A stretch of 64,000 nt of DNA from Methylocella tundrae (GCF_901905185.1 NZ_CABFMQ020000087.1:1-64000), one strand, 5' to 3'; positions 21,373-31,400 are shown, counted from the stretch's first letter. Notes: generated by a model not told the origin, from the letters alone. Program-made: numbers and translations.

Positions 21373-21467
21373 GCGGCGCGGGATTTCCGCCCGCTTGTGG
21401 ACTACCGGTCCAACATATTGGAAATGAAAAGAGACTCTGTGATCTCCATATTGAGACAGGCGCGCTG

Positions 21468-22874
21468 ATGGCGAAGCCGCACGCCTCATTCGTCTGTCAG
21501 AACTGCGGCGCCGTCACCGGGCGCTGGCAAGGCCGCTGCGAGGCCTGTGGAGAATGGAACACGATCACGGAGGAAAGCGCCGCGACCGGCATTGGCGCGC
21601 AGGCGGCGATTGGCATGCGCAAGGGCCGGGTTTTCGAGCTTTCAGGCCTGATCGAGACGGACCGCCCGGCGCCGCCGCGCATCCTGACCGGCATCGGCGA
21701 ACTCGACCGCGTGACGGGGGGCGGCTTTGTCTCCGGCTCCGTGCTTCTGCTCGGCGGCGAGCCCGGTATCGGCAAATCGACGCTGCTCATTCAGGCCTGC
21801 GCGGCGCTCGCCGCCAAGGGTCAGCGCGTCGTCTATATTTCGGGCGAAGAGGCGGTCGACCAGGTGCGTCTGCGGGCGCAGCGCCTTGGCCTTGCGAAAA
21901 GTCCGGTCGAACTCGCCGCCGAAACCAGCGTCGAAGACATCATTGCAACGCTGAGCCGCGGCAAGCGCCCTTCCCTCGTCGTCATCGATTCGATCCAGAC
22001 CATGTGGACGAGCCTCGTTGAATCGACGCCGGGCACGGTGAGCCAGGTGCGCGGCGCGGCTCAGGCGCTGATCCGCTTCGCCAAGACGACCGGCGCGGCG
22101 GTGATCCTTGTCGGGCATGTCACCAAGGACGGCCAGATCGCCGGCCCGCGCGTGGTCGAACACATGGTCGACGCCGTTCTTTCCTTTGAAGGCGAAGGCG
22201 GCCGCGATCTTCGCCTGCTTCGCGCGGTCAAGAACCGCTTCGGCCCGACTGATGAGATTGGCGTCTTCGAGATGACTGGGCGCGGCCTAGCGGAAGTCGG
22301 CAACCCCTCCGCCCTTTTTCTCTCAGCGCGCGACGCCGCGGCGCCCGGAGCCGCCGTCTTCGCCGGGATGGAAGGCTCGCGCCCCCTGCTTGTCGAATTT
22401 CAGGCGCTGGTGGCGCAAAGCTCCCTCGGCACGCCGCGCCGCGCCGTCGTCGGCTGGGACGCCTCGCGCCTTGCCATGATCGTCGCCGTTCTCGAAACGC
22501 ACGCCGGGGTCAAGCTTTCCCAATATGACATTTACCTCACCGTCGCGGGCGGATTGCGGGTTGGCGAACCGGCCGCCGACCTTGCCGCGGCGGCCGCCCT
22601 GGTTTCATCCTTGAGCAACATAGCGCTGTCCGCCGATTCGGTTTTCTTCGGCGAAATCGCGCTTTCGGGCGCTATCCGGCCGGTGGCGCATGGACTCGCG
22701 CGGCTGAAAGAGGCGGCAAAACTCGGCTTTTGCCGCGCCACCATTCCGCATGGGCCAAGCGAGCGCGGCGAGGCCGTTTCAAAAGATTTGGCCGTGCGCG
22801 GTTGCAAGCACATCTCGGGACTGGCGGCGGAAATCGGCGCCGGCAAGCGCGAGGCGGCGCGCCAGCGCGGCTGA
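21468..22874 (+). CDS. radA: DNA repair protein RadA
   Basis: RadA is a RecA-like, DnaB-type helicase that promotes branch migration in recombination. The 468-residue product has an N-terminal C4 zinc finger (CQNCG and CEACG, residues 9-30), Walker A GGEPGIGKST, Walker B LVVIDSIQTMW, the diagnostic KNRFGPTDE motif and a C-terminal Lon-protease-like domain with LSGAIRPV and GFCRATIP. It follows dnaB and precedes cvpA on the same strand, a common alphaproteobacterial order. Confidence 0.97.
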   Translation: MAKPHASFVCQNCGAVTGRWQGRCEACGEWNTITEESAATGIGAQAAIGMRKGRVFELSGLIETDRPAPPRILTGIGELDRVTGGGFVSGSVLLLGGEPGIGKSTLLIQACAALAAKGQRVVYISGEEAVDQVRLRAQRLGLAKSPVELAAETSVEDIIATLSRGKRPSLVVIDSIQTMWTSLVESTPGTVSQVRGAAQALIRFAKTTGAAVILVGHVTKDGQIAGPRVVEHMVDAVLSFEGEGGRDLRLLRAVKNRFGPTDEIGVFEMTGRGLAEVGNPSALFLSARDAAAPGAAVFAGMEGSRPLLVEFQALVAQSSLGTPRRAVVGWDASRLAMIVAVLETHAGVKLSQYDIYLTVAGGLRVGEPAADLAAAAALVSSLSNIALSADSVFFGEIALSGAIRPVAHGLARLKEAAKLGFCRATIPHGPSERGEAVSKDLAVRGCKHISGLAAEIGAGKREAARQRG

Positions 22875-23095
22875 CCTGCGGCAACGCTCGCGGAGGGCCT
22901 CCCCTTTGCGCCTTCTCTTTGCGGGGTGACTGGGGCCGATCGGCTCGCTATAAGAAATTCGCGACGCTTTCGGCGCTATCGTGGTCTTTTGCTCGTTTTG
23001 GCGCCGGTCTACCCGGCAACGTCAGTCGATAGCAGCGGCGCTTCGCGCGCCAGCGGCATCAAACATGGGATTTGGGCGCAAGGGGCCAAACAACA

Positions 23096-23698
23096 ATGCC
23101 ATCCTATCTCGATCTGGGCTTGATCGTCGTCATCCTGATTTCCGCCTTTCTCGCCATGCTGCGGGGATTCACCCGCGAGGTGCTGGCCATCGCCTCATGG
23201 GGCGCCGCGGCGTTGGCCGCGGTCTACCTGCATCCGCTGGTGCTGCCCTATGTGAAACCATACATCGCCAAGGACGTGATCGCGCTCGCCGTTTCCGCCG
23301 CGGGCGTTTTCTTCGTGACCCTGATCGTGGTCTCGCTGATCACCATCAAGTTTTCGGACGCCATTCTCGATTCGAAAGTCGGCGCGCTCGATCGCTCGCT
23401 TGGCTTCGTCTTCGGAGCGGTGCGCGGACTTCTCCTTTGCGTCATCGCCTTCATCTTCTTCAACTGGCTCGTTCCTGAAAAGACGCAGCCCGAGTGGGTC
23501 AGAACAGCGCGCATGCGGCCCTTGCTGCAAGTCACCGGCGATCAACTCATGGCGATGCTGCCCGACGATCCCGAGGGCCTCCTCGCCAAGCTGAAGCAGC
23601 CGAAGGCAGTCCCGAACGAAGAGGCGGCGCCCGACAGCGACGTCGCGCCAACCGCGCCGCTTCCGACTCCGAAGCCTCCGAGCGGAAAAAAGACCTGA
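23096..23698 (+). CDS. cvpA: CvpA family membrane protein
   Basis: CvpA proteins are small inner-membrane proteins linked to colicin V production and purF expression; their biochemical role is unclear. The 200-residue product has four predicted membrane helices in the first 135 residues, with the family motif LAMLRGFTREVLAIASWG. A Pro/Ala/acidic cytoplasmic tail follows. The ATG at 23096 is preceded by AAGGGG. As in many proteobacteria it lies just upstream of purF, here with a 259-base gap, so separate promoters are likely. Confidence 0.92.
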   Translation: MPSYLDLGLIVVILISAFLAMLRGFTREVLAIASWGAAALAAVYLHPLVLPYVKPYIAKDVIALAVSAAGVFFVTLIVVSLITIKFSDAILDSKVGALDRSLGFVFGAVRGLLLCVIAFIFFNWLVPEKTQPEWVRTARMRPLLQVTGDQLMAMLPDDPEGLLAKLKQPKAVPNEEAAPDSDVAPTAPLPTPKPPSGKKT

Positions 23699-23957
23699 GC
23701 CTCGCAGCGCGAGCCTGTTTGGCCCGCGCCAGGGCGAAGCCGCTATGCACAGAAAAGAATCCGCTTCTCTCAAGAGAAAACCCCGAGGGTGCGACAATCA
23801 TCGCTCCCGCGGAGGGTCGACGAATGGCGTGAGTTGCATTATGTAACTTTTGTGGCGTCGGCGCGGCTCGAGTCTGTGAGACATGGCTCAACGTTCGGGA
23901 ACACGCCAGCAATAGCTTGAACGCCAAGCTGCTCGTCGAGAGCGGCAGGAGACGGTT

Positions 23958-25439
23958 ATGGATGACGCAGCCCATTCTGGTTCGAGCAGCTGGACGGATC
24001 TAGACCTCGAAGCCGATCGGCTCCGCGAGGAATGTGGCGTCTTTGGCATCTTCGGCCATCCGGACGCCGCCGCCGTCACCGCGCTCGGACTGCACGCCTT
24101 GCAGCATCGCGGCCAGGAAGCGGCGGGCATCGTCTCTTTTGACGGGCAGCGCTACAATTCTGAGCGCCGCCTGGGCCTCGTCGGCGATCATTTCTCCAAA
24201 GCCTCGACGATCGCCCGCCTGCCGGGCGAGGCTGCCATTGGCCATGTGCGCTATTCGACGACCGGCGAGACCATTCTGCGCAATGTGCAGCCGCTCTTCG
24301 CCGAACTGAATTCCGGCGGCTTCGCGGTCGCCCACAACGGCAATCTCACCAACGGACTGACCCTCCGGCGTGATCTCGTCCAGACCGGCGCCATCTATCA
24401 GTCGACATCCGACACCGAAGTTATTTTGCATCTGATGGCGCGCAGCCGCCGGCTGCGCATCGTCGAGCGCTTCATCGAAGCCCTGCGCGCGCTAGAAGGA
24501 TCCTACGCGCTCGTCGCTCTCTCGAATACAATGCTGATCGGCGCCCGCGATCCGCTCGGCATCCGCCCTCTGGTTCTCGGCGAACTCGACGGCAACTATA
24601 TTCTCGCCTCGGAAACCTGCGCTCTCGACATTATCGGCGCCCGCTTCGTGCGCGACATCGAAAATGGCGAGATCGTCGTCATTTCGAAAGAAGGCATTGA
24701 AAGCCTGCACCCCTTCCCGCCGCGCCCGATGCGCCCCTGCATTTTCGAATACATCTACTTCGCCCGGCCGGATTCCATCGTGCATGGCCGGCCGGTCTAC
24801 AATGTGCGCAAGGCGATGGGCGCCGAACTCGCGCGCGAATCGGGCGTAGAGGCCGACGTCGTGGTGCCGGTGCCGGATTCGGGCGTGCCCGCCGCGATCG
24901 GCTATGCGCAATGCTCCGGCATTCCCTTTGAACTCGGCATCATTCGCAACCATTATGTCGGGCGCACCTTCATCCAACCGACCCAGACCGTGCGCGAACT
25001 GGGGGTGCGCCTCAAGCACAGCGCCAACCGCGCCGTCGTCGAAGGCAAGCGCATTGTGCTGATCGACGATTCGATCGTACGGGGTACGACCTCCGTCAAG
25101 ATCGTGCAGATGATGCGCGACGCCGGCGCCAAAGAAGTGCATTTCAGAATTTCATCGCCGCCGATCACTCACCCCGACTATTACGGCATTGATACGCCGG
25201 TGCGTGAAAACCTCCTCGCCGCGACCCATACGCTGGAGGAAATGCGCGATTACATCGGCTGCGATTCGCTGGCTTTCCTCTCGGTCGATGGCACTTACCG
25301 CGCGATGGGGGAAGAAGGCCGCGATCCGCTGCGGCCGCAATTCACCGACCATTGCTTCACCGGCGATTATCCGACCCACCTCACCGATCTCACCGGCGAG
25401 ACGAAAAGCCAGCTTTCTCTCCTCGCCGAAGCCAGTTAG
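23958..25439 (+). CDS. purF: Amidophosphoribosyltransferase (PurF)
   Basis: PurF makes 5-phosphoribosylamine from PRPP and glutamine, the first committed step of purine synthesis. The 493-residue product has a 25-residue propeptide before the Ntn glutaminase nucleophile Cys26 (REECGVFGIF), the glutaminase residues GLHALQHRGQEAAG and the PRPP loop VLIDDSIVRGTTS. No iron-sulfur cysteine set was checked in detail. An AGGAGA ribosome site precedes the ATG. An SDR gene follows on the same strand. Confidence 0.97.
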   Translation: MDDAAHSGSSSWTDLDLEADRLREECGVFGIFGHPDAAAVTALGLHALQHRGQEAAGIVSFDGQRYNSERRLGLVGDHFSKASTIARLPGEAAIGHVRYSTTGETILRNVQPLFAELNSGGFAVAHNGNLTNGLTLRRDLVQTGAIYQSTSDTEVILHLMARSRRLRIVERFIEALRALEGSYALVALSNTMLIGARDPLGIRPLVLGELDGNYILASETCALDIIGARFVRDIENGEIVVISKEGIESLHPFPPRPMRPCIFEYIYFARPDSIVHGRPVYNVRKAMGAELARESGVEADVVVPVPDSGVPAAIGYAQCSGIPFELGIIRNHYVGRTFIQPTQTVRELGVRLKHSANRAVVEGKRIVLIDDSIVRGTTSVKIVQMMRDAGAKEVHFRISSPPITHPDYYGIDTPVRENLLAATHTLEEMRDYIGCDSLAFLSVDGTYRAMGEEGRDPLRPQFTDHCFTGDYPTHLTDLTGETKSQLSLLAEAS

Positions 25440-25562
25440 ATCCCTTTGATCTAAACCTCAGCAAACCTTCGATCCTGCGCTTCAAATCCCGGCTTCCGCT
25501 CGCCTTGGAAGCGCGATAGAGGTTCCTCCGCAAGCCATCCATCGTCGAGCGCAAAGCCTTCC

Positions 25563-26312
25563 ATGCCTGTTTCCCTTCAAGGCCGTATCGCCCTCGTCAC
25601 CGGGGCGTCCCGTGGCGTCGGCCGCGCCGTCGCGCTCCAACTCGCCAGAGCCGGCGCGCATATCATCGCGCTCGCCCGCACCCAGGGCGCACTCGAGGAT
25701 CTCGACGACGCCATCCGCGCCGAAGGGAGCGAAGCGACGCTCACGCCCTGCGACATCACGGATTTCGACGCGCTCGACCGTCTCGGCCGGGCGATTTATG
25801 ACCGCTGGGGCAAGCTCGACATTCTCGTCGGCAACGCGGGCGTACTGGGCTCAATAACGCCCCTCGGCCACATCGAGCCGAAAGAATGGGACGAAGTTTT
25901 GGCGGTCAATGTCACCGCCAACTGGCGGCTCATCCGGTCGCTCGACCCGCTGCTGCGCGCGTCGGACGCGGGCCGCGCGGTCTTCCTGACTTCCAGCGTC
26001 GCCCATGCCGCTGATTTCCGGCCCTATTGGGGCGCCTATGCCGTCTCGAAAGCCGCGCTCAATGCTTTGGTGCGAACATACGCCGTCGAGACCATGAACA
26101 TCACCGCGATCAAGGTCATGGCCGTCAATCCGGGGCCGTTGCGCACGCGCATGCGCGCAAAGGCGATGCCGGGCGAAGACCCGATGACTTTGCGCACGCC
26201 GGAAGATTTCGCGCCGAAAGTCGCCGCCCTTTGTTCGCCGGACTGGACCGAGACCGGCAAGCTCTATGACTTTCCGCAAGACCGCGTGCTAAGCTTTACG
26301 GCGCCTGCGTAA
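25563..26312 (+). CDS. Short-chain dehydrogenase/reductase
   Basis: This 249-residue classical SDR has the nucleotide-binding GASRGVGRA (residues 14-22), the acidic CDITD segment, NAG at about 93, the catalytic Ser in FLTSSVAHA and YAVSK. It is an oxidoreductase with NAD(P) specificity not obvious from the sequence; Arg17 after GAS hints at NADPH. It follows purF by 123 bases, an order seen in several Hyphomicrobiales. The substrate is unknown. The next gene starts 12 bases after its stop, so the two are probably cotranscribed. Confidence 0.9.
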   Translation: MPVSLQGRIALVTGASRGVGRAVALQLARAGAHIIALARTQGALEDLDDAIRAEGSEATLTPCDITDFDALDRLGRAIYDRWGKLDILVGNAGVLGSITPLGHIEPKEWDEVLAVNVTANWRLIRSLDPLLRASDAGRAVFLTSSVAHAADFRPYWGAYAVSKAALNALVRTYAVETMNITAIKVMAVNPGPLRTRMRAKAMPGEDPMTLRTPEDFAPKVAALCSPDWTETGKLYDFPQDRVLSFTAPA

Positions 26313-26324
26313 GGGCGACGGTTT

Positions 26325-27029
26325 ATGGAGACACTGCGGGTGCGCTCTGGCGCTCAATTGATCCCAGCGGCTGGCTTCGCCCTCCTGATTCTCCTCGGAG
26401 CGGCGCGCGGGGACGGCCAACCTCCCCCGGCCTGGACAGACAGCTTCGGCGCCCGCCTCGAAGCTCTCGCTCTGCTGCAAACCCTCAACGCGGATTTGCT
26501 CAGCCATGACAGCGCGACGCTGACCCTCGATCGCTGGTGCGAAACGCATCATTTGGCCTCGCCCGCCCAAATTGTCGCCGAGCGGATGACGGGCGTCGAA
26601 AAGCCGCCGACGCGGGAGCAGCGTCAACTCCTCGGCGTCGGCGAGGCCGAGCCTATCCGTTATCGGAGGGTGCGCCTCGCCTGCGGCGATCATGTCCTGT
26701 CCGAAGCCGACAATTGGTATGTGCCCGCAAGGCTGACGCCTGAAATGAACCATGCGCTCGAGTCGACCGACATCGCCTTCGGGCGCGCCGTGCAGCCGCT
26801 GCACTTTCAGCGCCGGACGCTCTCGGCGAAACTGCTCTGGTCTCCGCTGCCGCAAGGCTGGGAGATGGCGGCCACAGCGCCGGACTCAGGCGGATCGCCG
26901 CTGAAAATTCCAGCTGCCGTGCTTGAACATCGCGCCGTGCTGACGTTGCCCGACGGCGCGCCATTTAGCGAAGTGGTCGAGACCTACACTAGCGAAATCC
27001 TCGCTTTCCCTCAGCCGCCCCAGCCCTGA
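26325..27029 (+). CDS. Exported protein with chorismate-lyase-like (UbiC/UTRA) features
   Basis: The 234-residue product has a hydrophobic N-terminal segment (about residues 12-27) consistent with a signal peptide. The rest contains LTLDRWCETHHLA, YRRVRLACGDHVLSEADNWYVP and RLTPEMN, followed by FGRAV. The order of a beta-hairpin strand, then ADNWYVP.RL, then a short helix and FGR recalls chorismate pyruvate-lyase folds. Proteins like this occur in Hyphomicrobiales after the purF-linked SDR and are uncharacterised. An exported chorismate lyase would be unusual because chorismate is cytoplasmic, so the fold may serve another ligand. The fold assignment is inference. Confidence 0.6.
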   Translation: METLRVRSGAQLIPAAGFALLILLGAARGDGQPPPAWTDSFGARLEALALLQTLNADLLSHDSATLTLDRWCETHHLASPAQIVAERMTGVEKPPTREQRQLLGVGEAEPIRYRRVRLACGDHVLSEADNWYVPARLTPEMNHALESTDIAFGRAVQPLHFQRRTLSAKLLWSPLPQGWEMAATAPDSGGSPLKIPAAVLEHRAVLTLPDGAPFSEVVETYTSEILAFPQPPQP

Positions 27030-27190
27030 ACCAGACCCTCCGCGACATGATTGATGAGAGCCTGAGCCGCCGCGCCTGTGCCATGCGCGCCTTGCGAAAT
27101 TTTTGGGAAGCGAACCGCATACGCCGCTCAATGACGCCGTTCGGTTGACGCTCGCCGGATTGGGGCGCCCGCCGATGAGCGCTTTTTCGC

Positions 27191-29284
27191 TCAAGGCAGA
27201 GCCTCAAGCCTGATCGTGACGAGAGCCTCCGGCTCGGCGCTGAATCCGGCGGAAAATTCGAAAGCGCCGGGCTCGAAACAGGGTTGGGAATCCGCGCCGG
27301 GAAAGCTCAGTTCGCGAGCGGCCAGCGAAAAATAAACCAATCCTTTTTCGCCCGCGCACAATGCGATCTTGGCGAATCCCTTAAGTTCGAGCAGGGGCCG
27401 GGCGATCGAGGCAAGCACGTCGCGTGCGAACAGAAACACCGTCGCCTCGCCACTTTGCGGTCCCTCATTGACGATCTCGGCGGTGAATTCGACCGTCTCG
27501 TCGAAACGGAAGCTTTGGCTTTTTGCGCGCAGATCGCTGATCGCAAAGCAGCTATAGGACAGGCCGTGTCCGAAATAAAATTGCGGCCGAACTGAAACGT
27601 CGAGATATTTGCTCGTGTAAGAATCATTCGGGGCGAAAGGACGTCCCGTCGGGCGGGGGCCGAGAAAAATCGGAATTTGCCCGACGGCGCGGGGCCAGGT
27701 GACGGGCAGGCGGCCGACGGGGTTGAAGCGCCCCGTCAGCACATCGGCGATCGCGTTTCCAGCTTCAACACCCAGAAACCACGTCGCAAGGACCGCAGCG
27801 GCTCGCTCGAAGAGCCAGGGAACCGTCAGGGGCCGGCCGCTGGATAAAAGTGCGACGACGGGCTTGCCGAGATCAAGCGCCGCCTTCGCCAGTTCCGTCT
27901 GGCGCCCAGGCAGCCCAAGATCGGCGCGCGAGGCCGCCTCTCCGCTCATCGCGGCGGCTTCGCCAACGCATAGCACGATGACGTCGGCGTCGCGGCAAAG
28001 CTCCAAAGCGCCAATGATTCCTGAATCATCCTCCCCCTCGATGCCGACGCCGGCCGCGAACCGTATCTCAACATCAGGCAGCGTGGCGGCCAGACCTTCG
28101 AGAATGGCCACGGGCTTCTCCCGGTCGCCCGCCGCCGCCCACGGCCCATCCATTTCCCGTCTTGCGTCGGCGAGCGGACCTATGACCGAGATTTTTTCCA
28201 AAGACGACGGAAGCGGCAGCGCGCCCTTATTCGTCAGAAGCACGATCGCGCGCCGCGCGGCCTCGCGCGCCAGAGGCCCCGGCGCGGGGCTCGGAGTTTC
28301 GACTTTGCGTTGGCGGCAAGCAGCGTCGAAAAGCCCAAGGCGCTGCTTCAGCGTCAACACGCGGCGCACGCTGGCGTCGATCTCCTCCATCGAGACGCGC
28401 CCCTCGGCGACGGCTCGCGGAAGACCTTTGTGATAAGCCCCGCTCATCATGTCGATGTCGACGCCCGCGATCAGCGCCAGCGCGGCCGCGTCCACGAGAT
28501 CGGCGGCAACGCCATGGCGCATCAATTCGGCAAGCGCGTTGTAATCGCTAATGATTACACCGTCGAAACGTTGTTTTCCGCGCAGCCAGCCGCGCAGCAA
28601 GGGGCGATGCGCCGTCATGGGAATGCCGGCAAGATCCATGAAGGCCGGCATCACGGCGGCGCAGCCGGCGGCGACCGTCGCCGCGAAAGGCGGGAGATAC
28701 GCCTCATGCAGCGTGCGCTCGGAAATGTCGACCGAGGCATAATCGCGGCCCGCCAGCGCCGCGCCATAAGCGCAAAAATGCTTCACCGTTGCGGCGACGG
28801 CCCCAGGCTCCTCAAGATTCGCGCCCTGAAAACCAAAAACTTTGGCTTTGCCGAATTCCGCCGCGACAAGTGGATCTTCCCCTGCCCCTTCGGCGATGCG
28901 GCCCCAGCGCGGATCACGCGCGACATCGAGCATCGGCGCAAAAACCAGCGAAATCCCGTCTTGCGCCGCCTCCGCCGCGGAGGCTCGCGCCGTCGCGGCC
29001 CAAAGCGCGGCGTCGAAGGCCGCGGCTTCCGCGAGCGGAATGGGAAAGATGGTGCGGTGGCCGTGCAGGACGTCAAAACCGACAAGGAGCGGGATTCCGA
29101 GCCTCGTCTCCTCGATGGCCATTTTTTGAACAGCCGAAATGACCTCGGCGCCCCAGAGATTGAGGAGGCTCCCGACGCGACCGGCGCGAATGTCGGCCGT
29201 TACGTCTCCGCCGAGAAGCGGACCCGTTACAGCATAGCCTCCGGCAGCCATGCTAAGCTGACCAACCTTTTCTTCGAGGGTCAT
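27191..29284 (-). CDS. bglX: Glycoside hydrolase family 3 beta-glucosidase (BglX-like)
   Basis: This GH3 enzyme releases terminal beta-linked glucose. The 697-residue product has the TIM-barrel domain (1-310) with MTLEEKVGQL, KHFCAYGA and the nucleophile Asp in GVIISDYNAL. The alpha/beta sandwich (330-540) has GRPLTVPWLFERA and WFLGVEAGNAIADVL. A fibronectin-III-like C-domain has YFGHGLSYSCF. Unlike E. coli BglX there is no signal peptide, so it should act in the cytoplasm. The frame continues upstream as ISKLLAA before the Met, resembling the family consensus, but has no ATG, GTG or TTG I could place there. It is divergent from the ABC/glucanase genes. Confidence 0.9.
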   Translation of the reverse strand: MTLEEKVGQLSMAAGGYAVTGPLLGGDVTADIRAGRVGSLLNLWGAEVISAVQKMAIEETRLGIPLLVGFDVLHGHRTIFPIPLAEAAAFDAALWAATARASAAEAAQDGISLVFAPMLDVARDPRWGRIAEGAGEDPLVAAEFGKAKVFGFQGANLEEPGAVAATVKHFCAYGAALAGRDYASVDISERTLHEAYLPPFAATVAAGCAAVMPAFMDLAGIPMTAHRPLLRGWLRGKQRFDGVIISDYNALAELMRHGVAADLVDAAALALIAGVDIDMMSGAYHKGLPRAVAEGRVSMEEIDASVRRVLTLKQRLGLFDAACRQRKVETPSPAPGPLAREAARRAIVLLTNKGALPLPSSLEKISVIGPLADARREMDGPWAAAGDREKPVAILEGLAATLPDVEIRFAAGVGIEGEDDSGIIGALELCRDADVIVLCVGEAAAMSGEAASRADLGLPGRQTELAKAALDLGKPVVALLSSGRPLTVPWLFERAAAVLATWFLGVEAGNAIADVLTGRFNPVGRLPVTWPRAVGQIPIFLGPRPTGRPFAPNDSYTSKYLDVSVRPQFYFGHGLSYSCFAISDLRAKSQSFRFDETVEFTAEIVNEGPQSGEATVFLFARDVLASIARPLLELKGFAKIALCAGEKGLVYFSLAARELSFPGADSQPCFEPGAFEFSAGFSAEPEALVTIRLEALP

Positions 29285-29579
29285 CGCCGCGAGAAGTTTT
29301 GATATCCTGTCGATAGCCGGTCCTCGCGCCGCCCTTATGAATGAACGCTGGCCGGGGCGCCGGTCAGCGCGATCGTGCTAAACTTTTAAAAACCGCTTAC
29401 GAACCGGGAGCATTTTCGATCCTGATTGATGAAAAAGCGAGGGCCGGGGCGTAGCTTTGCAATATCGAAGGCGCCGGAACGCACAGCCAACTTCGCATTC
29501 GGCCATCACTCTGTGAATTTGCATAATCATATCAAGGGGTGCTTTTTAGCAGCCAGCCGCCACTGAAAATCGCGATTTG

Positions 29580-31400
29580 ATGACCAGACCAGCAAATATG
29601 CCGCCCGCGACCGAAACCCGTGAGCACGGGTTCGACGCCCAGCTTCTGATGATGATGCGGGCCTTGTGGGCGTCGCCCGAGCGCAATCAATTCCTTCTTC
29701 TCGCCTTTGCGCTCTGCGTTGTTGTCGGCGCCACGGCTTTTGGCCAGATCAAGCTGAACGCATGGAACCATCCCTTTTATGATGCGCTCGCGCGCAAGGA
29801 CCTTTCCGGTTTCCTGCAGCAGCTCTGGGTTTTTGCGATGATCGCCAGCGGCCTTCTGATTTTGAACGTCGCCCAGATCTGGCTCAATCAGATCACCAAG
29901 CTGAAATTGCGCGCGCGGCTGACACGCGAGCTCATTGATCTCTGGCTCGGGCCGAGGCGGGCGTTCCGGCTCGCAAACGCCGGTGAAATCGGGGTCAATC
30001 CGGATCAGCGCATTCACGAGGACGCGCGCCATCTCGTCGAGCTGACCACCGATCTTGGCATCGGCCTGCTGCAGTCGACGCTTCTGCTTGCCAGCTTCAT
30101 CGGCGTCTTGTGGATTTTGTCGGACGGCATCGGGTTCAATCTTTTCGGCCATCATGTCGCGGTCCCCGGCTATATGGTCTGGTCCGCGCTCATTTACGCG
30201 GGCGCGGCGTCCTGGATGAGCTGGCGTGTCGGAAATCCGTTGATCCAGCTCAACGCCGAGCGTTACGGGCGCGAGGCGGAGCTGCGTTTTGCTCTTGTGC
30301 GCGTGAATGAACGCAACGACGCCATCGCTTTCTACGGCGGCGAGGAGGATGAAAAGCAACGTCTGCACAATGAGTTGCAGCCTGTCCTTGACATCATGCG
30401 CCGGCTCGTGACCGGCGTCACCCGGCTGACCTGGATCACCGCCGGCTACGGATGGTTCGCAATTGTCGCGCCGATCGTCGTCGCGGCGCCGGGATTTTTC
30501 AGCGGCGATCTCACGCTCGGCGGCCTGATGATGGTGGTCGGCGCCTTCAATCAGGTGCAGCAGGCGCTGCGCTGGTTCGTCGACAATTTCAGCGCCATCG
30601 CCGACTGGCAGGCGACCTTGATGCGCGTCGCCACCTTTCGGCAGGCGCTCGTCGACATAGATAGGCTCGGCAATAGCGCCGGCCGCATCGAGATCGCGCC
30701 TTCGACAGAGGAGAAGCTGCAGTTCGACGATCTGCGCGTGGCGTCGCCCGAGACCTGCACCAGGCTAAGCGAGCGCCATGTCACGATCAAACCGGGAGAG
30801 CGCATCTTGATCATCGCCAGACCCGGCGCGGGAAGGAGTAATTTCTTCAGTGCGATCGCCGGTCTCTGGCCGTGGGGCTCCGGGCGCATTTCGCTGCCGG
30901 TCGGACATGCGATGATGTTCCTGTCAAACCGCCCCTATCTCCCGCCGGGAACCTTGCGAGCGGCCATCGCCTATCCCTCGCCCGCCAAAAATTTCGAGGA
31001 GGGCGCCTTCGCCGCGGCGCTGCAGCGGATGGGTCTCGCCCGTTTGTTGCCGGATCTCGATCATTCGCACCGGTGGGAACGTGAGCTCGGCAGCGATGAA
31101 CAGCAAAGTCTTCAGTTCGCCCGTCTCCTGCTCCACAAACCGCGCTGGGTTCTGATCAACGAGGCGCTCGACGCGCTCGACGAGGACACGCGCGCCATCG
31201 TGATTGACCTTTTTTCGTCGGAACTGGCCGGGACGGCAGTCCTCAACATCGGCAGGCCCGACACGCAAAAGGGATTCTTCTCGCGCGTCCTGCACCTCAT
31301 CGAAGACCCACATGGAGAAACGCTTGCGTCCCACCTCAGTCCGGGCGTTGCGGCGACGCCGGCGTGCGACGCTGGGGCGAACGCCAATGTCATTGATTAG
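29580..31400 (+). CDS. SbmA/BacA-like ABC half-transporter with degenerate nucleotide-binding domain
   Basis: This 606-residue fusion has a six-helix membrane domain (about 35-330) of the SbmA/BacA/YddA family, with AWNHPFYDAL, NPDQRIHEDAR and the GGEEDEKQ segment. A C-terminal ABC domain (about 370-600) follows. The ABC motifs are altered: Walker A reads ARPGAGRSN (413-421, Lys to Arg), the signature is GSDEQQ (504-509) instead of SGGEQQ, Walker B is LINEA (525-529, Asp to Asn), and the switch His appears replaced by Arg (NIGRP). ATP hydrolysis is doubtful. SbmA itself lacks an ABC domain and runs on protons. The ATG at 29580 is preferred over an adjacent TTG. Confidence 0.85.
   Translation: MTRPANMPPATETREHGFDAQLLMMMRALWASPERNQFLLLAFALCVVVGATAFGQIKLNAWNHPFYDALARKDLSGFLQQLWVFAMIASGLLILNVAQIWLNQITKLKLRARLTRELIDLWLGPRRAFRLANAGEIGVNPDQRIHEDARHLVELTTDLGIGLLQSTLLLASFIGVLWILSDGIGFNLFGHHVAVPGYMVWSALIYAGAASWMSWRVGNPLIQLNAERYGREAELRFALVRVNERNDAIAFYGGEEDEKQRLHNELQPVLDIMRRLVTGVTRLTWITAGYGWFAIVAPIVVAAPGFFSGDLTLGGLMMVVGAFNQVQQALRWFVDNFSAIADWQATLMRVATFRQALVDIDRLGNSAGRIEIAPSTEEKLQFDDLRVASPETCTRLSERHVTIKPGERILIIARPGAGRSNFFSAIAGLWPWGSGRISLPVGHAMMFLSNRPYLPPGTLRAAIAYPSPAKNFEEGAFAAALQRMGLARLLPDLDHSHRWERELGSDEQQSLQFARLLLHKPRWVLINEALDALDEDTRAIVIDLFSSELAGTAVLNIGRPDTQKGFFSRVLHLIEDPHGETLASHLSPGVAATPACDAGANANVID

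Noticed and set aside
28310..29302. Plus-strand frame of 330 codons opposite the GH3 gene
   Set aside because: The GH3 protein has intact motifs over the whole stretch, so the opposite frame is a composition artefact.
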